Part shown: positions 1 through 7,611 of the stretch, one piece after another
How the letters are laid out: every line of letters starts with the position of its first letter
Position numbering within the stretch: position 1 is the stretch's first letter
DNA from: Fictibacillus norfolkensis
Lineage (GTDB): Bacteria > Bacillota > Bacilli > Bacillales > Fictibacillaceae
Length of the DNA stretch: 64,000 bases
Assembly (NCBI RefSeq): GCF_014836645.1
Contig: NZ_JACSQM010000010.1
Coordinates: 27,507 to 91,506, forward strand
Reading direction: 5' to 3'
Program-made: the position numbers and the translations under genes
Notes under the pieces: model-generated
Database searches by the model: none
The model's input: the letters and a program-made list of their open reading frames with translations, nothing else
What the model was told of the DNA's origin: nothing

Positions 1-522
1 AGATAACATAATATCTTTTATGTCTACTGAGAGGATGGATAAACCAGCAAACGCATTATCAACAAGCAGTTGTTGAAGCGCATCATTTACTTCATTCCTC
101 TTTCCTAACAGATCATCTAATTCTAATGATGATACAACATCACGCAGTTTGAGCTGCACGTTCATATAGATGTGTTCTTCATAATCTTCATATTCAGAGA
201 TCAGAATCTGCGGATCTGTAATTTGATATTTTACGGCAACACTAATCTTTACACTAAGTTGATCAGCCGTTAATAACTCTTGTCCGTTCAGCTGCAGAAT
301 TGTTGGTCTCATGTCAAAAACCATGATTTCCGTAGAAGACGGAGAATACTTATGCTTACCAGGACCCACAATCTTCTGAAAAGCTCCATGTTGAAACTTC
401 ACACCACGTTCATACTCATACACTGTAACCGAAGCAAAAAATTTCTTGATAATCGATAGAATGGCAAACACAACAATAGATACAAACCCAATGACTACAA
501 GATATTCTAAAAATGATTTCAT
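1..522 (-). CDS. SPFH/Band 7 (slipin/stomatin-like) membrane protein, partial
   Basis: The frame is open from an ATG at 522 down to the window edge, so 174 codons are visible and the C-terminus is missing. The first ~25 residues form one hydrophobic segment. After it comes a prohibitin/stomatin-type start (EYERGVKFQHGAF, then GPGKHKYSP), followed by the beta-rich SPFH core with SVKISVAVKYQITDP and a DVVSSLELDDLLGKRNEV-like segment. SPFH proteins assemble as membrane-bound oligomers at microdomains and often scaffold or protect membrane proteases; a specific partner cannot be read here. A purine-rich site (AAGGGG) lies 8 bases before the ATG. About 230 nt of structured leader separate it from a likely sigma-A promoter. 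Family assignment is firm, exact role is not. Confidence 0.85.
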   Translation of the reverse strand, partial: MKSFLEYLVVIGFVSIVVFAILSIIKKFFASVTVYEYERGVKFQHGAFQKIVGPGKHKYSPSSTEIMVFDMRPTILQLNGQELLTADQLSVKISVAVKYQITDPQILISEYEDYEEHIYMNVQLKLRDVVSSLELDDLLGKRNEVNDALQQLLVDNAFAGLSILSVDIKDIMLS

Positions 523-752
523 CCCAATTCCCCTTACTTAATACATAGGAAACCACCCAACAGACATGGAGAGAACAATGGAGGTCTTACCTGCAAAATT
601 GTTCAATCCTAAAAGTCTGTGAATGGCTTCATTTAGGGCTTCGAACCCAAAACTGGTTCCTCAGCGGTATACCAGTTACCATAGGATGAGAAAGCCGATC
701 AGCAACATGGTTTAAAGATCTTAAACGGAGGCTTTGCATTTCTCCAGATGTC
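523..752 (-). promoter_or_regulatory. Long structured 5' leader of the SPFH gene
   Basis: The stretch between the predicted promoter and the SPFH start holds several inverted repeats: AACTGG/CCAGTT at 651-656/672-677, GAACAAT/ATTGTTC at 573-579/598-604, and a GGG...CCC stem at 636-648. A 41-codon frame starting MTSGEMQSL is also open here, but it has no ribosome binding site. The leader is longer than needed for translation and looks folded. I could not match it to a riboswitch class I know. One short stretch (GAGGAACC followed by TTTTGGG) resembles part of the ydaO-type core, but the rest of that consensus is absent. The 523-869 interval otherwise holds only the two divergent promoters. Confidence 0.35.
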
Positions 753-782
753 ATTATATCAACTGTTTGTTAGGAAAAGTAA
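753..782 (-). promoter_or_regulatory. Predicted sigma-A promoter for the SPFH gene
   Basis: Read on the minus strand, a perfect TATAAT (758-753) is preceded by an 18-nt spacer and TTACTT (782-777), a weak -35. Transcription would start near 745 and give a leader of about 220 nt. Confidence 0.5.
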
Positions 783-813
783 CTATTTTTACTAATCAAC
801 CTATTTTTTAACA

Positions 814-847
814 TGTACAAGCACTTATACAAAAGCGTCATACACTA
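814..847 (+). promoter_or_regulatory. Sporulation-type promoter with conserved upstream box
   Basis: CATACACTA at 839-847 matches the mother-cell -10 consensus CATANNNTA (sigma-K, also close to sigma-E). Twelve bases upstream lies TGTACAAGCACTT (814-826). The same 13-bp box at the same 12-bp distance precedes CATAGAATA upstream of the Cys/His-repeat gene at 30.9 kb. The start at 870 is only ~16 nt from the expected transcription start. Confidence 0.5.
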
Positions 848-869
848 GTATTAGAAAGGGGGTGATAAT

Positions 870-1292
870 TTGACTCAATTTCTAGATTTAAGAACAAGTC
901 AGAATGCTAGTTATGCCAACTCTATTGCCATTCCGATTCTTGCAATTAATACTCCACAATTAGTTGGACAAATTGGCTTAAACACTGAGAACGCTGGTCC
1001 TAACCTTCGTGTAGTTTTACAAGGTACGATCGCATTACAACTTCCATTGGCACTTCTTGGGATTACAATTACAGTTGTTCGAGGTACACTTCCTACAGAT
1101 GAAACGATATTCTCAGCGACTCAAACATTTAATTTAGATGTTCTAGCGCCTCAACTCATATCTTTCAACGCATCTGACTTCAATCCACCTGCAGGTCCAC
1201 AACAAATTTACACAATGTTCGTCTCTTCTAATCTTTTAGGCACAATTCGTATTGGACCAGAAACTTTTTCAGGTACAGCCATTAGCGATTGA
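870..1292 (+). CDS. Small beta-rich protein of probable sporulation expression
   Basis: This is a 140-residue protein starting with TTG, preceded by AAAGGGGGTGATAAT, an excellent ribosome binding site. There is no signal peptide, membrane segment or cysteine. The composition is rich in Thr, Ile, Leu, Asn and Pro with alternating hydrophobic stretches (NLRVVLQGTIALQLPLALLG), as in a small beta-sandwich. I do not recognise a named family; parts recall the C-terminal beta domains of exosporium or spore-surface proteins. The promoter looks mother-cell specific and a terminator follows directly, so it is monocistronic. A spore-surface role is an inference from promoter and composition only. Confidence 0.6.
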   Translation: MTQFLDLRTSQNASYANSIAIPILAINTPQLVGQIGLNTENAGPNLRVVLQGTIALQLPLALLGITITVVRGTLPTDETIFSATQTFNLDVLAPQLISFNASDFNPPAGPQQIYTMFVSSNLLGTIRIGPETFSGTAISD

Positions 1293-1303
1293 TAAAATGA
1301 AAT

Positions 1304-1335
1304 GGGCACATCATTAATTTGATGTGCTTTATAGT
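1304..1335 (+). terminator. Rho-independent terminator
   Basis: GCACATCA (1306-1313) pairs with TGATGTGC (1320-1327) and is followed by a T-rich tract. It ends the 870-1292 gene. Confidence 0.75.
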
Positions 1336-1353
1336 TTTTTCTTATAATCTTTA

Positions 1354-1905
1354 TTAATCATCCCGAAGAATTCCATACACCGCACAATCCTTATATTGAT
1401 TCTTCGCATTTCGAATCATGTGCCGGATTACGCCTTCTGGTTTCATTCCTACTTTGGCCATAATTCTGCCAGAAGCGGGATTGTCAGTGTTATGTGCAGC
1501 TGAGATTTTGTGGATGTTCATCTGACGAAAGCCAAACTCTACAACAGCTTGCAGTGCTTCGGTCCCATATCCTTGATTCCACCACTTGAATCCAAGCGAA
1601 TAACTTACCTCGCAGTTATCTGTCGAGCTATCAAAATCGTAAATATCAATTTCTCCAATCAGTTCACCTGTATCTTTCAACTCGATTCCCCAATAACAAA
1701 AGTCCTTATTTTCATAATGACTCACAATCTTTTTCACACGCTCTTCTGTTTGAGCGATGCTCGTGTGAGCTGCGTTCACTCGATTGTTTGCGACCCGTTC
1801 GTCTGAAAGCCAATGGTCAAATACGCTTTGAGTGTCAGATTGTTTCAAAGGACGAAGAAGTAAGCGTTCTGTTTCTATTACGGGTGTTCCTGAGTAGTTA
1901 ATCAT
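1354..1905 (-). CDS. GNAT acetyltransferase, RimJ/RimL-like
   Basis: The 183-residue protein has a full Acetyltransf_3 layout: the start VIETERLLLRPLKQSD, an acceptor-side motif (CEVSYSLGFKWWNQGYGTEAL) containing the Q-G-Y-G acetyl-CoA pyrophosphate loop, and a C-terminal NPASGRIMAKVGM helix-strand. Length is typical. Family members acetylate the N-terminus of ribosomal proteins or small amines or antibiotics; nothing here identifies the substrate. It stands alone between two other accessory genes. Confidence 0.85.
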   Translation of the reverse strand: MINYSGTPVIETERLLLRPLKQSDTQSVFDHWLSDERVANNRVNAAHTSIAQTEERVKKIVSHYENKDFCYWGIELKDTGELIGEIDIYDFDSSTDNCEVSYSLGFKWWNQGYGTEALQAVVEFGFRQMNIHKISAAHNTDNPASGRIMAKVGMKPEGVIRHMIRNAKNQYKDCAVYGILRDD

Positions 1906-1935
1906 TTTGGCACCTCATATACATCTATTCAACCA

Positions 1936-2013
1936 CTATTTTGTTATGTACCAGTATATAAACAAACCAATTGCGATTAGTGCCCAAACAATTGATTGCA
2001 AATATCTTCTCAT
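1936..2013 (-). CDS. Putative 25-residue single-span membrane peptide
   Basis: An ATG at 2013 opens a 25-codon frame, MRRYLQSIVWALIAIGLFIY followed by WYITK, ending at TAG 1936. It has a basic N-terminus, one 17-residue hydrophobic helix and a short polar tail. GGAAGGG precedes the ATG at about 10 nt. The composition fits a bona fide small membrane peptide rather than random sequence, but no homologue is known to me and there is no other support. Confidence 0.35.
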   Translation of the reverse strand: MRRYLQSIVWALIAIGLFIYWYITK

Positions 2014-2066
2014 ATTGAAAAAACCCTTCCATAATAATGCTGAAAACAGCGATAAAACTATTCAAT

Positions 2067-2193
2067 TCACACTCCAGCTTTCATCTTCTGAAACCAATTC
2101 CGCAACCAATCCTCAGGCATGAATACGGTGTCTTTTAAATGTTTAAAGGTATACGTATTGACTAATTCGCCCAAAAAGTGTGAAATACACTTT
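2067..2193 (-). pseudogene. Possible C-terminal gene remnant
   Basis: A minus-strand frame ending at TGA 2067-2069 reads FLGELVNTYTFKHLKDTVF and then MPEDWLRNWFQKMKAGV. It looks protein-like (amphipathic, Trp-rich), but a TGA closes it upstream at about 2190, where ATG ACG AAA CAC AAG precedes the stop in the same frame. It may be the tail of a decayed gene. Evidence is weak. Confidence 0.2.
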
Positions 2194-2249
2194 CACTTGT
2201 GTTTCGTCATAAAATTTCCTAGCAATCCTCTGTTTCTTGCTTTTTCTAT

Positions 2250-2753
2250 TTAAAGAGGTGGATTTTCTACACCTAAATGAATCCAGTCTTCTTTCGGTGG
2301 TCCATAAACCCCAAATGGCTTAATTCCTGCTTGACGCATTAGGATTGTTACTTGTCCACGATGGTGAACAATGTGCTTGATGAGTCCCATTAAAATTTGA
2401 GCGTTTGACTCTTCTCTACCAAAGGCCATTTGCACTTCTTTCAAAGTTTCGTCTGTCCACTGCTCTTCGATAGCTCTCTTTGCAGCAGAGCTTAATCCTT
2501 TAAAGGTCTCAGCAATCTCTTTCGCTGATGTTGGAACCTCTTCCGAATGTTTTACTTCATCAACTTTTAAACCAAAATGAGCTAAGTACTCTGGAATGTT
2601 AGTCGTTAGATGCCACGCGATTCTTCCTAACGTACGTCCTTCCGAGTAAACTTTTTGTTCCAACGATTCATCGGTTAAACCATCTAACACCTTTTGCGTT
2701 AGCGTTGCTTCGCGATTCCATTCTCGAATAAAGTCCGCAATGGTAATATACAT
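2250..2753 (-). CDS. DinB family protein
   Basis: The 167-residue protein fits the DinB/YfiT four-helix bundle. A first conserved His lies in GRIAWHLTTNIPEY, and the later HIVHHRGQVTILMRQAG contains the paired histidines that with the first His bind a divalent metal. Family members are thiol-dependent transferases or damage-induced proteins of mostly unknown substrate. An AGGAGG site precedes the ATG with good spacing. It is one of two DinB proteins in the window (the other at 27.3 kb), typical of Bacillus paralogue expansion. Confidence 0.85.
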   Translation of the reverse strand: MYITIADFIREWNREATLTQKVLDGLTDESLEQKVYSEGRTLGRIAWHLTTNIPEYLAHFGLKVDEVKHSEEVPTSAKEIAETFKGLSSAAKRAIEEQWTDETLKEVQMAFGREESNAQILMGLIKHIVHHRGQVTILMRQAGIKPFGVYGPPKEDWIHLGVENPPL

Positions 2754-2810
2754 ATGTAAGACCTCCTGTATCTGTATGATATAGACCTTTTTCTTGAGAG
2801 AAAGTAGAAC

Positions 2811-4079
2811 TTATTCTAAATTATCCAACAAAACCACTTCACCTGTTTCAGCGTTCACTCCGTGATGACAGTCTAATTTCCCACATAGAATATACTGCTT
2901 CTCATCATCGTCATACACATAAAAAGGATGGAGCTCAAACAAACCTTTCAATTTCTCATACGCTTCGTCTTGTGTGACCGTTACATCGCCAGGTGCTTCA
3001 AAGGAATCATACATCTCTACCATGAACTGGTTGTCGATGTAGTTCACAACATCCATGGTATGAGGGTCAAGGAATACTGACAGTTTTCTTTTAAAAACCC
3101 GTGTTTCATGTTGATCCGTTCCGAGTGTCGCAACTAGAAACTTCTTGTCTCGATGTAGAGTTGTCACACACCATATCCCAGAGTCTTCCGGGTATTCCTG
3201 CCTTAACAAGCCTTCTACTGCTTTCACACACTTCTTCTCATCTTCCTCCGTAATAGGTCGGGTTGTTGGAGAAGGCGAGCAGGAAAAGGCTTCATCTGCC
3301 GTAATCTCTTCTTGCCAATCGATCTCTTTACGTTCAAAAGCACCAGAGATCGGTTCATCCCAATGCAAAATATGATTCACTTTTTTAGAAGTCCCGCCAT
3401 CTTGAAGCATTTCAAACGGTTTGGTTATCTGATCTTTGTTTTTTATGTAGATCTCTTCTACCCCATACACGAAAAATACCTTCTTTTGTTCAAAAGACGG
3501 AAATTCTAGTCTCCTCACTTGTTCCTTAGCAACGTGTTTCGCTTTCTCTAATGAAAGATTATAGGTTTCACGTATTACTTGATCACATGTCGGAAACTCT
3601 CCATGAACCGAAAAGAAGGTCAGCTCTCGATTATCATTCCATTTCACTTCAATGTAACCAGCCGGTGAGACTGGAATACCGTCTATAATAGCTCTAAACT
3701 CTATTTCATTTTCTGTTTCGTTATGTAGTTGGAACTGCTCGTTATATGTTAAACCTGTTTTTTGTTCGATCCACTTAATGACTTCCTCTGTTCCACCATT
3801 AAACGTGATTCCATCTTGTGCATAAGTCTCACCCATAACAAAGATCGCATTCTTTAATTTTCCGGTGTTCACGTTGTATTCAATGCTTGCTGTACCTTCT
3901 GGATTGGAACCATCTTCATCAGACTCCGTTCCATTCGGAAACCACTCCAAACAAAGTGTGTAACTCGTTTCGCTAAAATGATTCACGTCCCGCCAGAGAC
4001 TATGATGATGTAAATAGTAGTTTCCTAGTCCGAACGTTGTTTTGGCTAGATCTACGAATGCTTGTATTCTGCTATCCAC
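2811..4079 (-). CDS. YcdB/YcdC-type (PepSY-like) repeat protein
   Basis: This 422-residue soluble protein has no signal peptide. Two similar halves contain LSLEKAKHVAKEQVRRL and VTQDEAYEKLKGLFELHPFY, the helix-plus-strand pattern of YcdB/YcdC (PepSY-like) domains, each followed by beta-strands such as YIEVKWNDNRELTFFSV. A Cys-x3-Cys-His pair is near the C-terminus (CGKLDCHHGV). Function is unknown; the fold suggests ligand binding or inhibition rather than catalysis. Its start overlaps the stop of the small membrane protein gene upstream by one base, and with the two next genes it probably forms a small operon (4634 to 2811). Confidence 0.55.
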   Translation of the reverse strand: MDSRIQAFVDLAKTTFGLGNYYLHHHSLWRDVNHFSETSYTLCLEWFPNGTESDEDGSNPEGTASIEYNVNTGKLKNAIFVMGETYAQDGITFNGGTEEVIKWIEQKTGLTYNEQFQLHNETENEIEFRAIIDGIPVSPAGYIEVKWNDNRELTFFSVHGEFPTCDQVIRETYNLSLEKAKHVAKEQVRRLEFPSFEQKKVFFVYGVEEIYIKNKDQITKPFEMLQDGGTSKKVNHILHWDEPISGAFERKEIDWQEEITADEAFSCSPSPTTRPITEEDEKKCVKAVEGLLRQEYPEDSGIWCVTTLHRDKKFLVATLGTDQHETRVFKRKLSVFLDPHTMDVVNYIDNQFMVEMYDSFEAPGDVTVTQDEAYEKLKGLFELHPFYVYDDDEKQYILCGKLDCHHGVNAETGEVVLLDNLE

Positions 4080-4303
4080 TACTCCCGCTCCTTTTGTGAT
4101 TCATCCCCAAGTTGTCCCATGACTATGAACAGGATCCAAACTCCGAGAAAGACCACAACTCCGTAACCTACATAGAACAATATGGCATTTATAAAATAAA
4201 ACAGATCGCCAAATGCACCATAACGTCCAGCATCCACTATTCCTAATGCTAGAAACACAATACCTACTAGAAATCCAAAAAGCAGGTGCTGCAGTCTGTT
4301 CAT
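4079..4303 (-). CDS. Small two-span membrane protein
   Basis: The 74-residue protein has two strongly hydrophobic helices (about residues 5-24 and 32-64, the latter long and perhaps kinked) and a charged tail (GDESQKERE). No family is recognised. Its stop shares one base with the next start (4079), indicating translational coupling with the YcdB/YcdC-like protein. Confidence 0.6.
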   Translation of the reverse strand: MNRLQHLLFGFLVGIVFLALGIVDAGRYGAFGDLFYFINAILFYVGYGVVVFLGVWILFIVMGQLGDESQKERE

Positions 4304-4325
4304 CGGAAATCCCTCCTCATTTCCC

Positions 4326-4634
4326 TTACTTCTTTTCTAAATAGATGTACTCATCCACCGTGTTCATAGCAGAAGAGGCTTTCAAGATCTTCATGCCCTT
4401 CAATCGGCTGCCGCACTGAAAATGAACCGTGTCATCTGCACCGACCTGAATTCTGTGCGTTGCGCTTTCCACCCAGTCGATCTGCATCTTCACGATATAC
4501 TCGCCAGGTGCTACGTCCAGTTGTTTCGTTTCTCCGTCCTTGATCTGTTCTGTCTTGCTCTCGTTCAGGTAAATATCAAACTTTCTCATCTTGTTCATGA
4601 ACTGACTGTCTCTCTTAAATACTAATTTCGCCAT
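4326..4634 (-). CDS. Small beta-sandwich (PEGA-like) protein
   Basis: A 102-residue protein with the pattern DIYLNESKTEQIKDGETKQL, VAPGEYIVKMQIDW, then HRIQVGADDTVHFQCGS. This is the strand order seen in PEGA or DUF2846-like domains that wrap a PGEY-type turn. No signal peptide. First gene of the 4634-2811 group. Function unknown. Confidence 0.5.
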   Translation of the reverse strand: MAKLVFKRDSQFMNKMRKFDIYLNESKTEQIKDGETKQLDVAPGEYIVKMQIDWVESATHRIQVGADDTVHFQCGSRLKGMKILKASSAMNTVDEYIYLEKK

Positions 4635-4660
4635 TTTCGTCCCATCCTTTTCTATGAATC

Positions 4661-5491
4661 TTACAAGTTATTACATTCTTTAATTATATACTTCATATAG
4701 TTCAATGCATCATTTCTTCTCTTCCTCATAGAGCCGTAACGCGAAAATTTATTATCGTTTCGGATGCGCAGCGCTTCTCGGATGATTTGATGATATTCTT
4801 CAGGTACCTTTTGGAGTGCGTATTCACCGGCACCCGTTTTTGAAGTAATATCTTCCTCTCTTAACGAATAATAAAGACGCGTCACACCGAGCACTCCCCA
4901 CTCGGTCATGTTCGCACTCATGTATAATCCTATATATTGAAGAGACGGAAAACGCTCACCGTTCTTCACCCAGTTCAGCCAATAACCGTTAATGTTTTCG
5001 ACCAAGTTTGATTTCAATTCTGTCCAATCTACAGATAGATTGTATGTTTCAATCGGCAGTCCTTTAACGACGATGCCATATGTCTGAAGTTGGTACGTGT
5101 CGATCCAATTACGGTGAAAAGGTCGATAACTTTGAAGCTTTCCTTCATTAAAATAGGGACATGAAGAATTACCGTTGTTTTCACTCTCTAGATCTTCTCG
5201 CGTCAGATACATGCCATCTAAGCTCGGCTTCAGATACTCTTTTCTCATCTCATGGTGAATTTCTTTTAATTTCTCAACATCTGATTGTGTTAGCTTTTCT
5301 TTTGTTACCGCGTAAAAGTCAATGTCACTTAATCCTTCTTGATAAGCTCCAATGGAAACAGAGCCGAATAGATAAAGGGACTCTAATTTATTTGGCAGCT
5401 TCTTCTCTATTCTTTCAAAATAAAGGTCCAATACTACCTTTACTTCTTCAGGTATACGTTTTGGTTCATTTCTTGTTTGCGTTTGGGTCAT
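4661..5491 (-). CDS. Aminoglycoside adenylyltransferase-like nucleotidyltransferase
   Basis: The 276-residue protein carries the polymerase-beta-type motif GSVSIGAYQEGLSDIDFY at residues 43-60, with Gly43-Ser44 and the metal-binding Asp56 and Asp58. The C-terminal half (TRLYYSLREEDITSKTGAGE, then YMKYIIKECNNL) is the helical DUF4111 domain of ANT(9)/ANT(3'')-type enzymes. Such enzymes transfer AMP to aminoglycoside hydroxyls. Chromosomal bacillary relatives are often not linked to resistance, so drug inactivation is possible but unproven. It appears monocistronic. Confidence 0.75.
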   Translation of the reverse strand: MTQTQTRNEPKRIPEEVKVVLDLYFERIEKKLPNKLESLYLFGSVSIGAYQEGLSDIDFYAVTKEKLTQSDVEKLKEIHHEMRKEYLKPSLDGMYLTREDLESENNGNSSCPYFNEGKLQSYRPFHRNWIDTYQLQTYGIVVKGLPIETYNLSVDWTELKSNLVENINGYWLNWVKNGERFPSLQYIGLYMSANMTEWGVLGVTRLYYSLREEDITSKTGAGEYALQKVPEEYHQIIREALRIRNDNKFSRYGSMRKRRNDALNYMKYIIKECNNL

Positions 5492-5607
5492 TCCGTTAGC
5501 CTCTTTTCATGAACACGTTGTATTCCTATATTTTAGCATATTTATCCAATCACCTCAGAATGAATTGGCATACAACCAAATGGTTACATATTCAGACTAG
5601 GAGATGA

Positions 5608-5697
5608 ATGCTTGTGTCAACACTACCAGATATTAAACAAACCGCAACCTTTAACGCACCCATTCAAAAAGTGTGGATGAAAATAAATAACCCGTAA
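5608..5697 (+). pseudogene. N-terminal stub of an SRPBCC (AHSA1-like) protein
   Basis: AGGAG at 5600-5604 is followed by ATG 5608 and 29 codons reading MLVSTLPDIKQTATFNAPIQ then KVWMKINNP and a stop. The TLPDIKQTATFNAPIQKVW segment is the first beta-strand and helix of an AHSA1/START-like domain, normally ~150 residues. The rest is gone, and a strong terminator begins three bases after the stop. It looks like an internal deletion that kept the ribosome binding site and terminator. Confidence 0.55.
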
Positions 5698-5737
5698 AAA
5701 AGCTTAAGGAGACACTTGCTCCTTAAGCTTTTTTTAT
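5695..5737. terminator. Strong bidirectional terminator
   Basis: AAGCTTAAGGAG (5700-5711) pairs perfectly with CTCCTTAAGCTT (5719-5730), with an A-run on the left and a T-run on the right. It ends the minus-strand catabolic operon at 5734 and the truncated plus-strand gene. Confidence 0.85.
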
Positions 5738-6336
5738 CTAGGTAATGAAAAGAACTTTCTGCTCTCGCTATAATTACCAGCTAATCGACCCAGTGGCTGT
5801 AACTTTTCTAAATCCACTTTATAGTTACCGAGGTAATAGTCATCATTAATATGATAGCGAACCATTCTTCCGATCACTAAATGATCGCTTCCAAGTTTGA
5901 TGATCTGGTCTACCTGACATTCCATTTGGATAGGCGCTTCTTTTACTCGCTTTGGTTTGACGATGGTGCTATCCATTGTAGTAAGTCCCGCTGCATTAAA
6001 TTCATCTACATCACTTGGGAGATTTTCAGATGTTTTTTGCATCTCATTTCCCAAATATGATGGTACGACGTTAATAACAAACTCCTTTTGATTCCGAATA
6101 TTTACAAGCGTGTCTTTTTCTGTGCCTTCTCTCTCACCCACGCCAGGTCCAATCGATATACAAAGCATAGGAGGGTTTCTAGACGCTACGTTAAAGAAAC
6201 TAAAAGGCGCTAGATTTACAATACCATCTGTTGATATGGTCGATACCCAAGCAATAGGTCTTGGCACAACAGAACCAATCAAGAGTTTGTATACGTCTTT
6301 TTCATTTAGCTCCTTTGGGTCAAATTGCATGTTCAT
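5734..6336 (-). CDS. Flavin reductase-like flavoprotein (FMN-binding)
   Basis: The 200-residue protein shows the flavin_reduct signature GSVVPRPIAWVSTIS near the N-terminus, then NLAPFSFFNVASRNPPMLCI and a C-terminal PLGRLAGNYSESRKFF. This matches the split-barrel DIM6/NTAB flavoproteins that bind FMN and either reduce it for a monooxygenase or act as an oxidoreductase. No monooxygenase is encoded nearby, so a direct redox role in the pathway is possible. It is the last gene of the 12706-5734 operon and overlaps the MFS gene by 17 bases. Confidence 0.8.
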   Translation of the reverse strand: MNMQFDPKELNEKDVYKLLIGSVVPRPIAWVSTISTDGIVNLAPFSFFNVASRNPPMLCISIGPGVGEREGTEKDTLVNIRNQKEFVINVVPSYLGNEMQKTSENLPSDVDEFNAAGLTTMDSTIVKPKRVKEAPIQMECQVDQIIKLGSDHLVIGRMVRYHINDDYYLGNYKVDLEKLQPLGRLAGNYSESRKFFSLPR

Positions 6337-7582
6337 TCACCCTCGCTTTTTTGTTTTTATTTATTTGAAGCAGAACGATTAGGATCGCCATTACAACACC
6401 TAATAAGCACGTTATGAATAACCATCCAGAAGAATAGTTTCCGTTTAAATCAACCATGAGTCCAAAGATTGGCGGAGCTGCCATGACACCGAGTGAACCA
6501 ATCGTTATACTTAACCCGCTTGATATACCAGCTTGTTCTGGTGGAACGAGTTCACTTGCAAGATTCATCCAAATCCCGTTGAACCCAGACACAGCAAAAC
6601 CGAAGACAGCTACGATTGGAACAAGAACTCCGAATGGCGTATGATTTGGCAGAAGCGCCATTGTCGTGCTAGCTATTGATGAAACAATCGCGATGACAAT
6701 GATAATGATTATTCGTTCTCCATTAAAAATCCTGTCGCTAATCACACCCCATGCTACCCTGCCAAATGATCCGAACGCTTCAGAAATAACGAGCAACAAA
6801 CCGGATAGAAACAACGAAATTCCTAATTTTTCATAAGCGAAAAGAACAAGATATGTGTTCAAACACATCTGTGCTCCGTTAAGCCCGAGTGCACTTAAAC
6901 TGACGAGGAGCAATGACTTGTTACGAATCATCCCCCACATCGATCTATAAAATACTGACAACCTCTGCTTACTATTGTTTGCAGGAGCGTTCTCAGAGTC
7001 ACGATAGTGGAAGAAAGATAGAATACCTGTTACGATCAGCAGCATTGCTGCACCGATCATCGCCGTTCGCCACCCGTATGAAACAGCTACAGGAAGTAAG
7101 ATAACTGCTGAAAGTGCCGAACCTAGCGTTACCCCCATCTGTTTGATCCCCATCGCTGTGCCTCGCTGCGTTTGCGAGAACCAGTAGATGATGCCTCTAT
7201 TAGAGACGGGATGCATCGCACCATAACCTAGACCACCTATTACGACGAAAAGGAGCATGGACCAAAAGTGGGTGAAAAATGTCGAGAGGATAAACCCTGT
7301 TCCTAAACATGTCGACAGAACGAGGAGGAGTCTCCGAGATCCAACCCTGTCTACTAAGAATCCTGCAGGAATGGACGCTAATGCTTGTCCTAAAAAGAGA
7401 CCCGCAGGGAGCATGCCGATCTGAGCTTTTGAAAGTGACAGATCAGCTCCAATCAATACACCAAGGGGGACTAAGCCTCTTCCGACAAAGGCAACTAATA
7501 CTTGAACAATCAATAGCCAAATTAACATCTGCCAGTGTGGCTCGATTAGCATTCGTTTCATATTCATAATCAAATTTGCCAT
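6320..7582 (-). CDS. MFS transporter (organic anion type)
   Basis: The 420-residue protein has 12 predicted membrane helices. The loop 2-3 signature G-x3-D-R-x-G-S-R is visible as AGFLVDRVGSRRLLL, and a related GRVAWGVISDRIF lies between helices 8 and 9. These fit the anion:cation symporter or nitrate/oxalate-like branches. It is probably the uptake or export partner of the acid handled by the operon, but the substrate cannot be read. Start choice is uncertain (ATG at 7582 or a nearby in-frame ATG; neither has a strong ribosome binding site), perhaps because it is coupled to the upstream symporter gene 29 nt away. Confidence 0.8.
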   Translation of the reverse strand: MANLIMNMKRMLIEPHWQMLIWLLIVQVLVAFVGRGLVPLGVLIGADLSLSKAQIGMLPAGLFLGQALASIPAGFLVDRVGSRRLLLVLSTCLGTGFILSTFFTHFWSMLLFVVIGGLGYGAMHPVSNRGIIYWFSQTQRGTAMGIKQMGVTLGSALSAVILLPVAVSYGWRTAMIGAAMLLIVTGILSFFHYRDSENAPANNSKQRLSVFYRSMWGMIRNKSLLLVSLSALGLNGAQMCLNTYLVLFAYEKLGISLFLSGLLLVISEAFGSFGRVAWGVISDRIFNGERIIIIIVIAIVSSIASTTMALLPNHTPFGVLVPIVAVFGFAVSGFNGIWMNLASELVPPEQAGISSGLSITIGSLGVMAAPPIFGLMVDLNGNYSSGWLFITCLLGVVMAILIVLLQINKNKKARVNEHAI

Positions 7583-7611
7583 GTTTACTTCAACTCTTTT
7601 TGTCTATAGTA

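Noticed and set aside
523..752. c-di-GMP-I or ydaO-type riboswitch in the SPFH leader
   Set aside because: Short stretches (GCAAAGCCTCCG; GAGGAACC...TTTTGGG) look similar, but the remaining conserved segments of both classes are missing.
2811..4079. Plus-strand frames of 65-76 codons opposite the YcdB/YcdC-like gene
   Set aside because: Shadows of a well-supported minus-strand gene.
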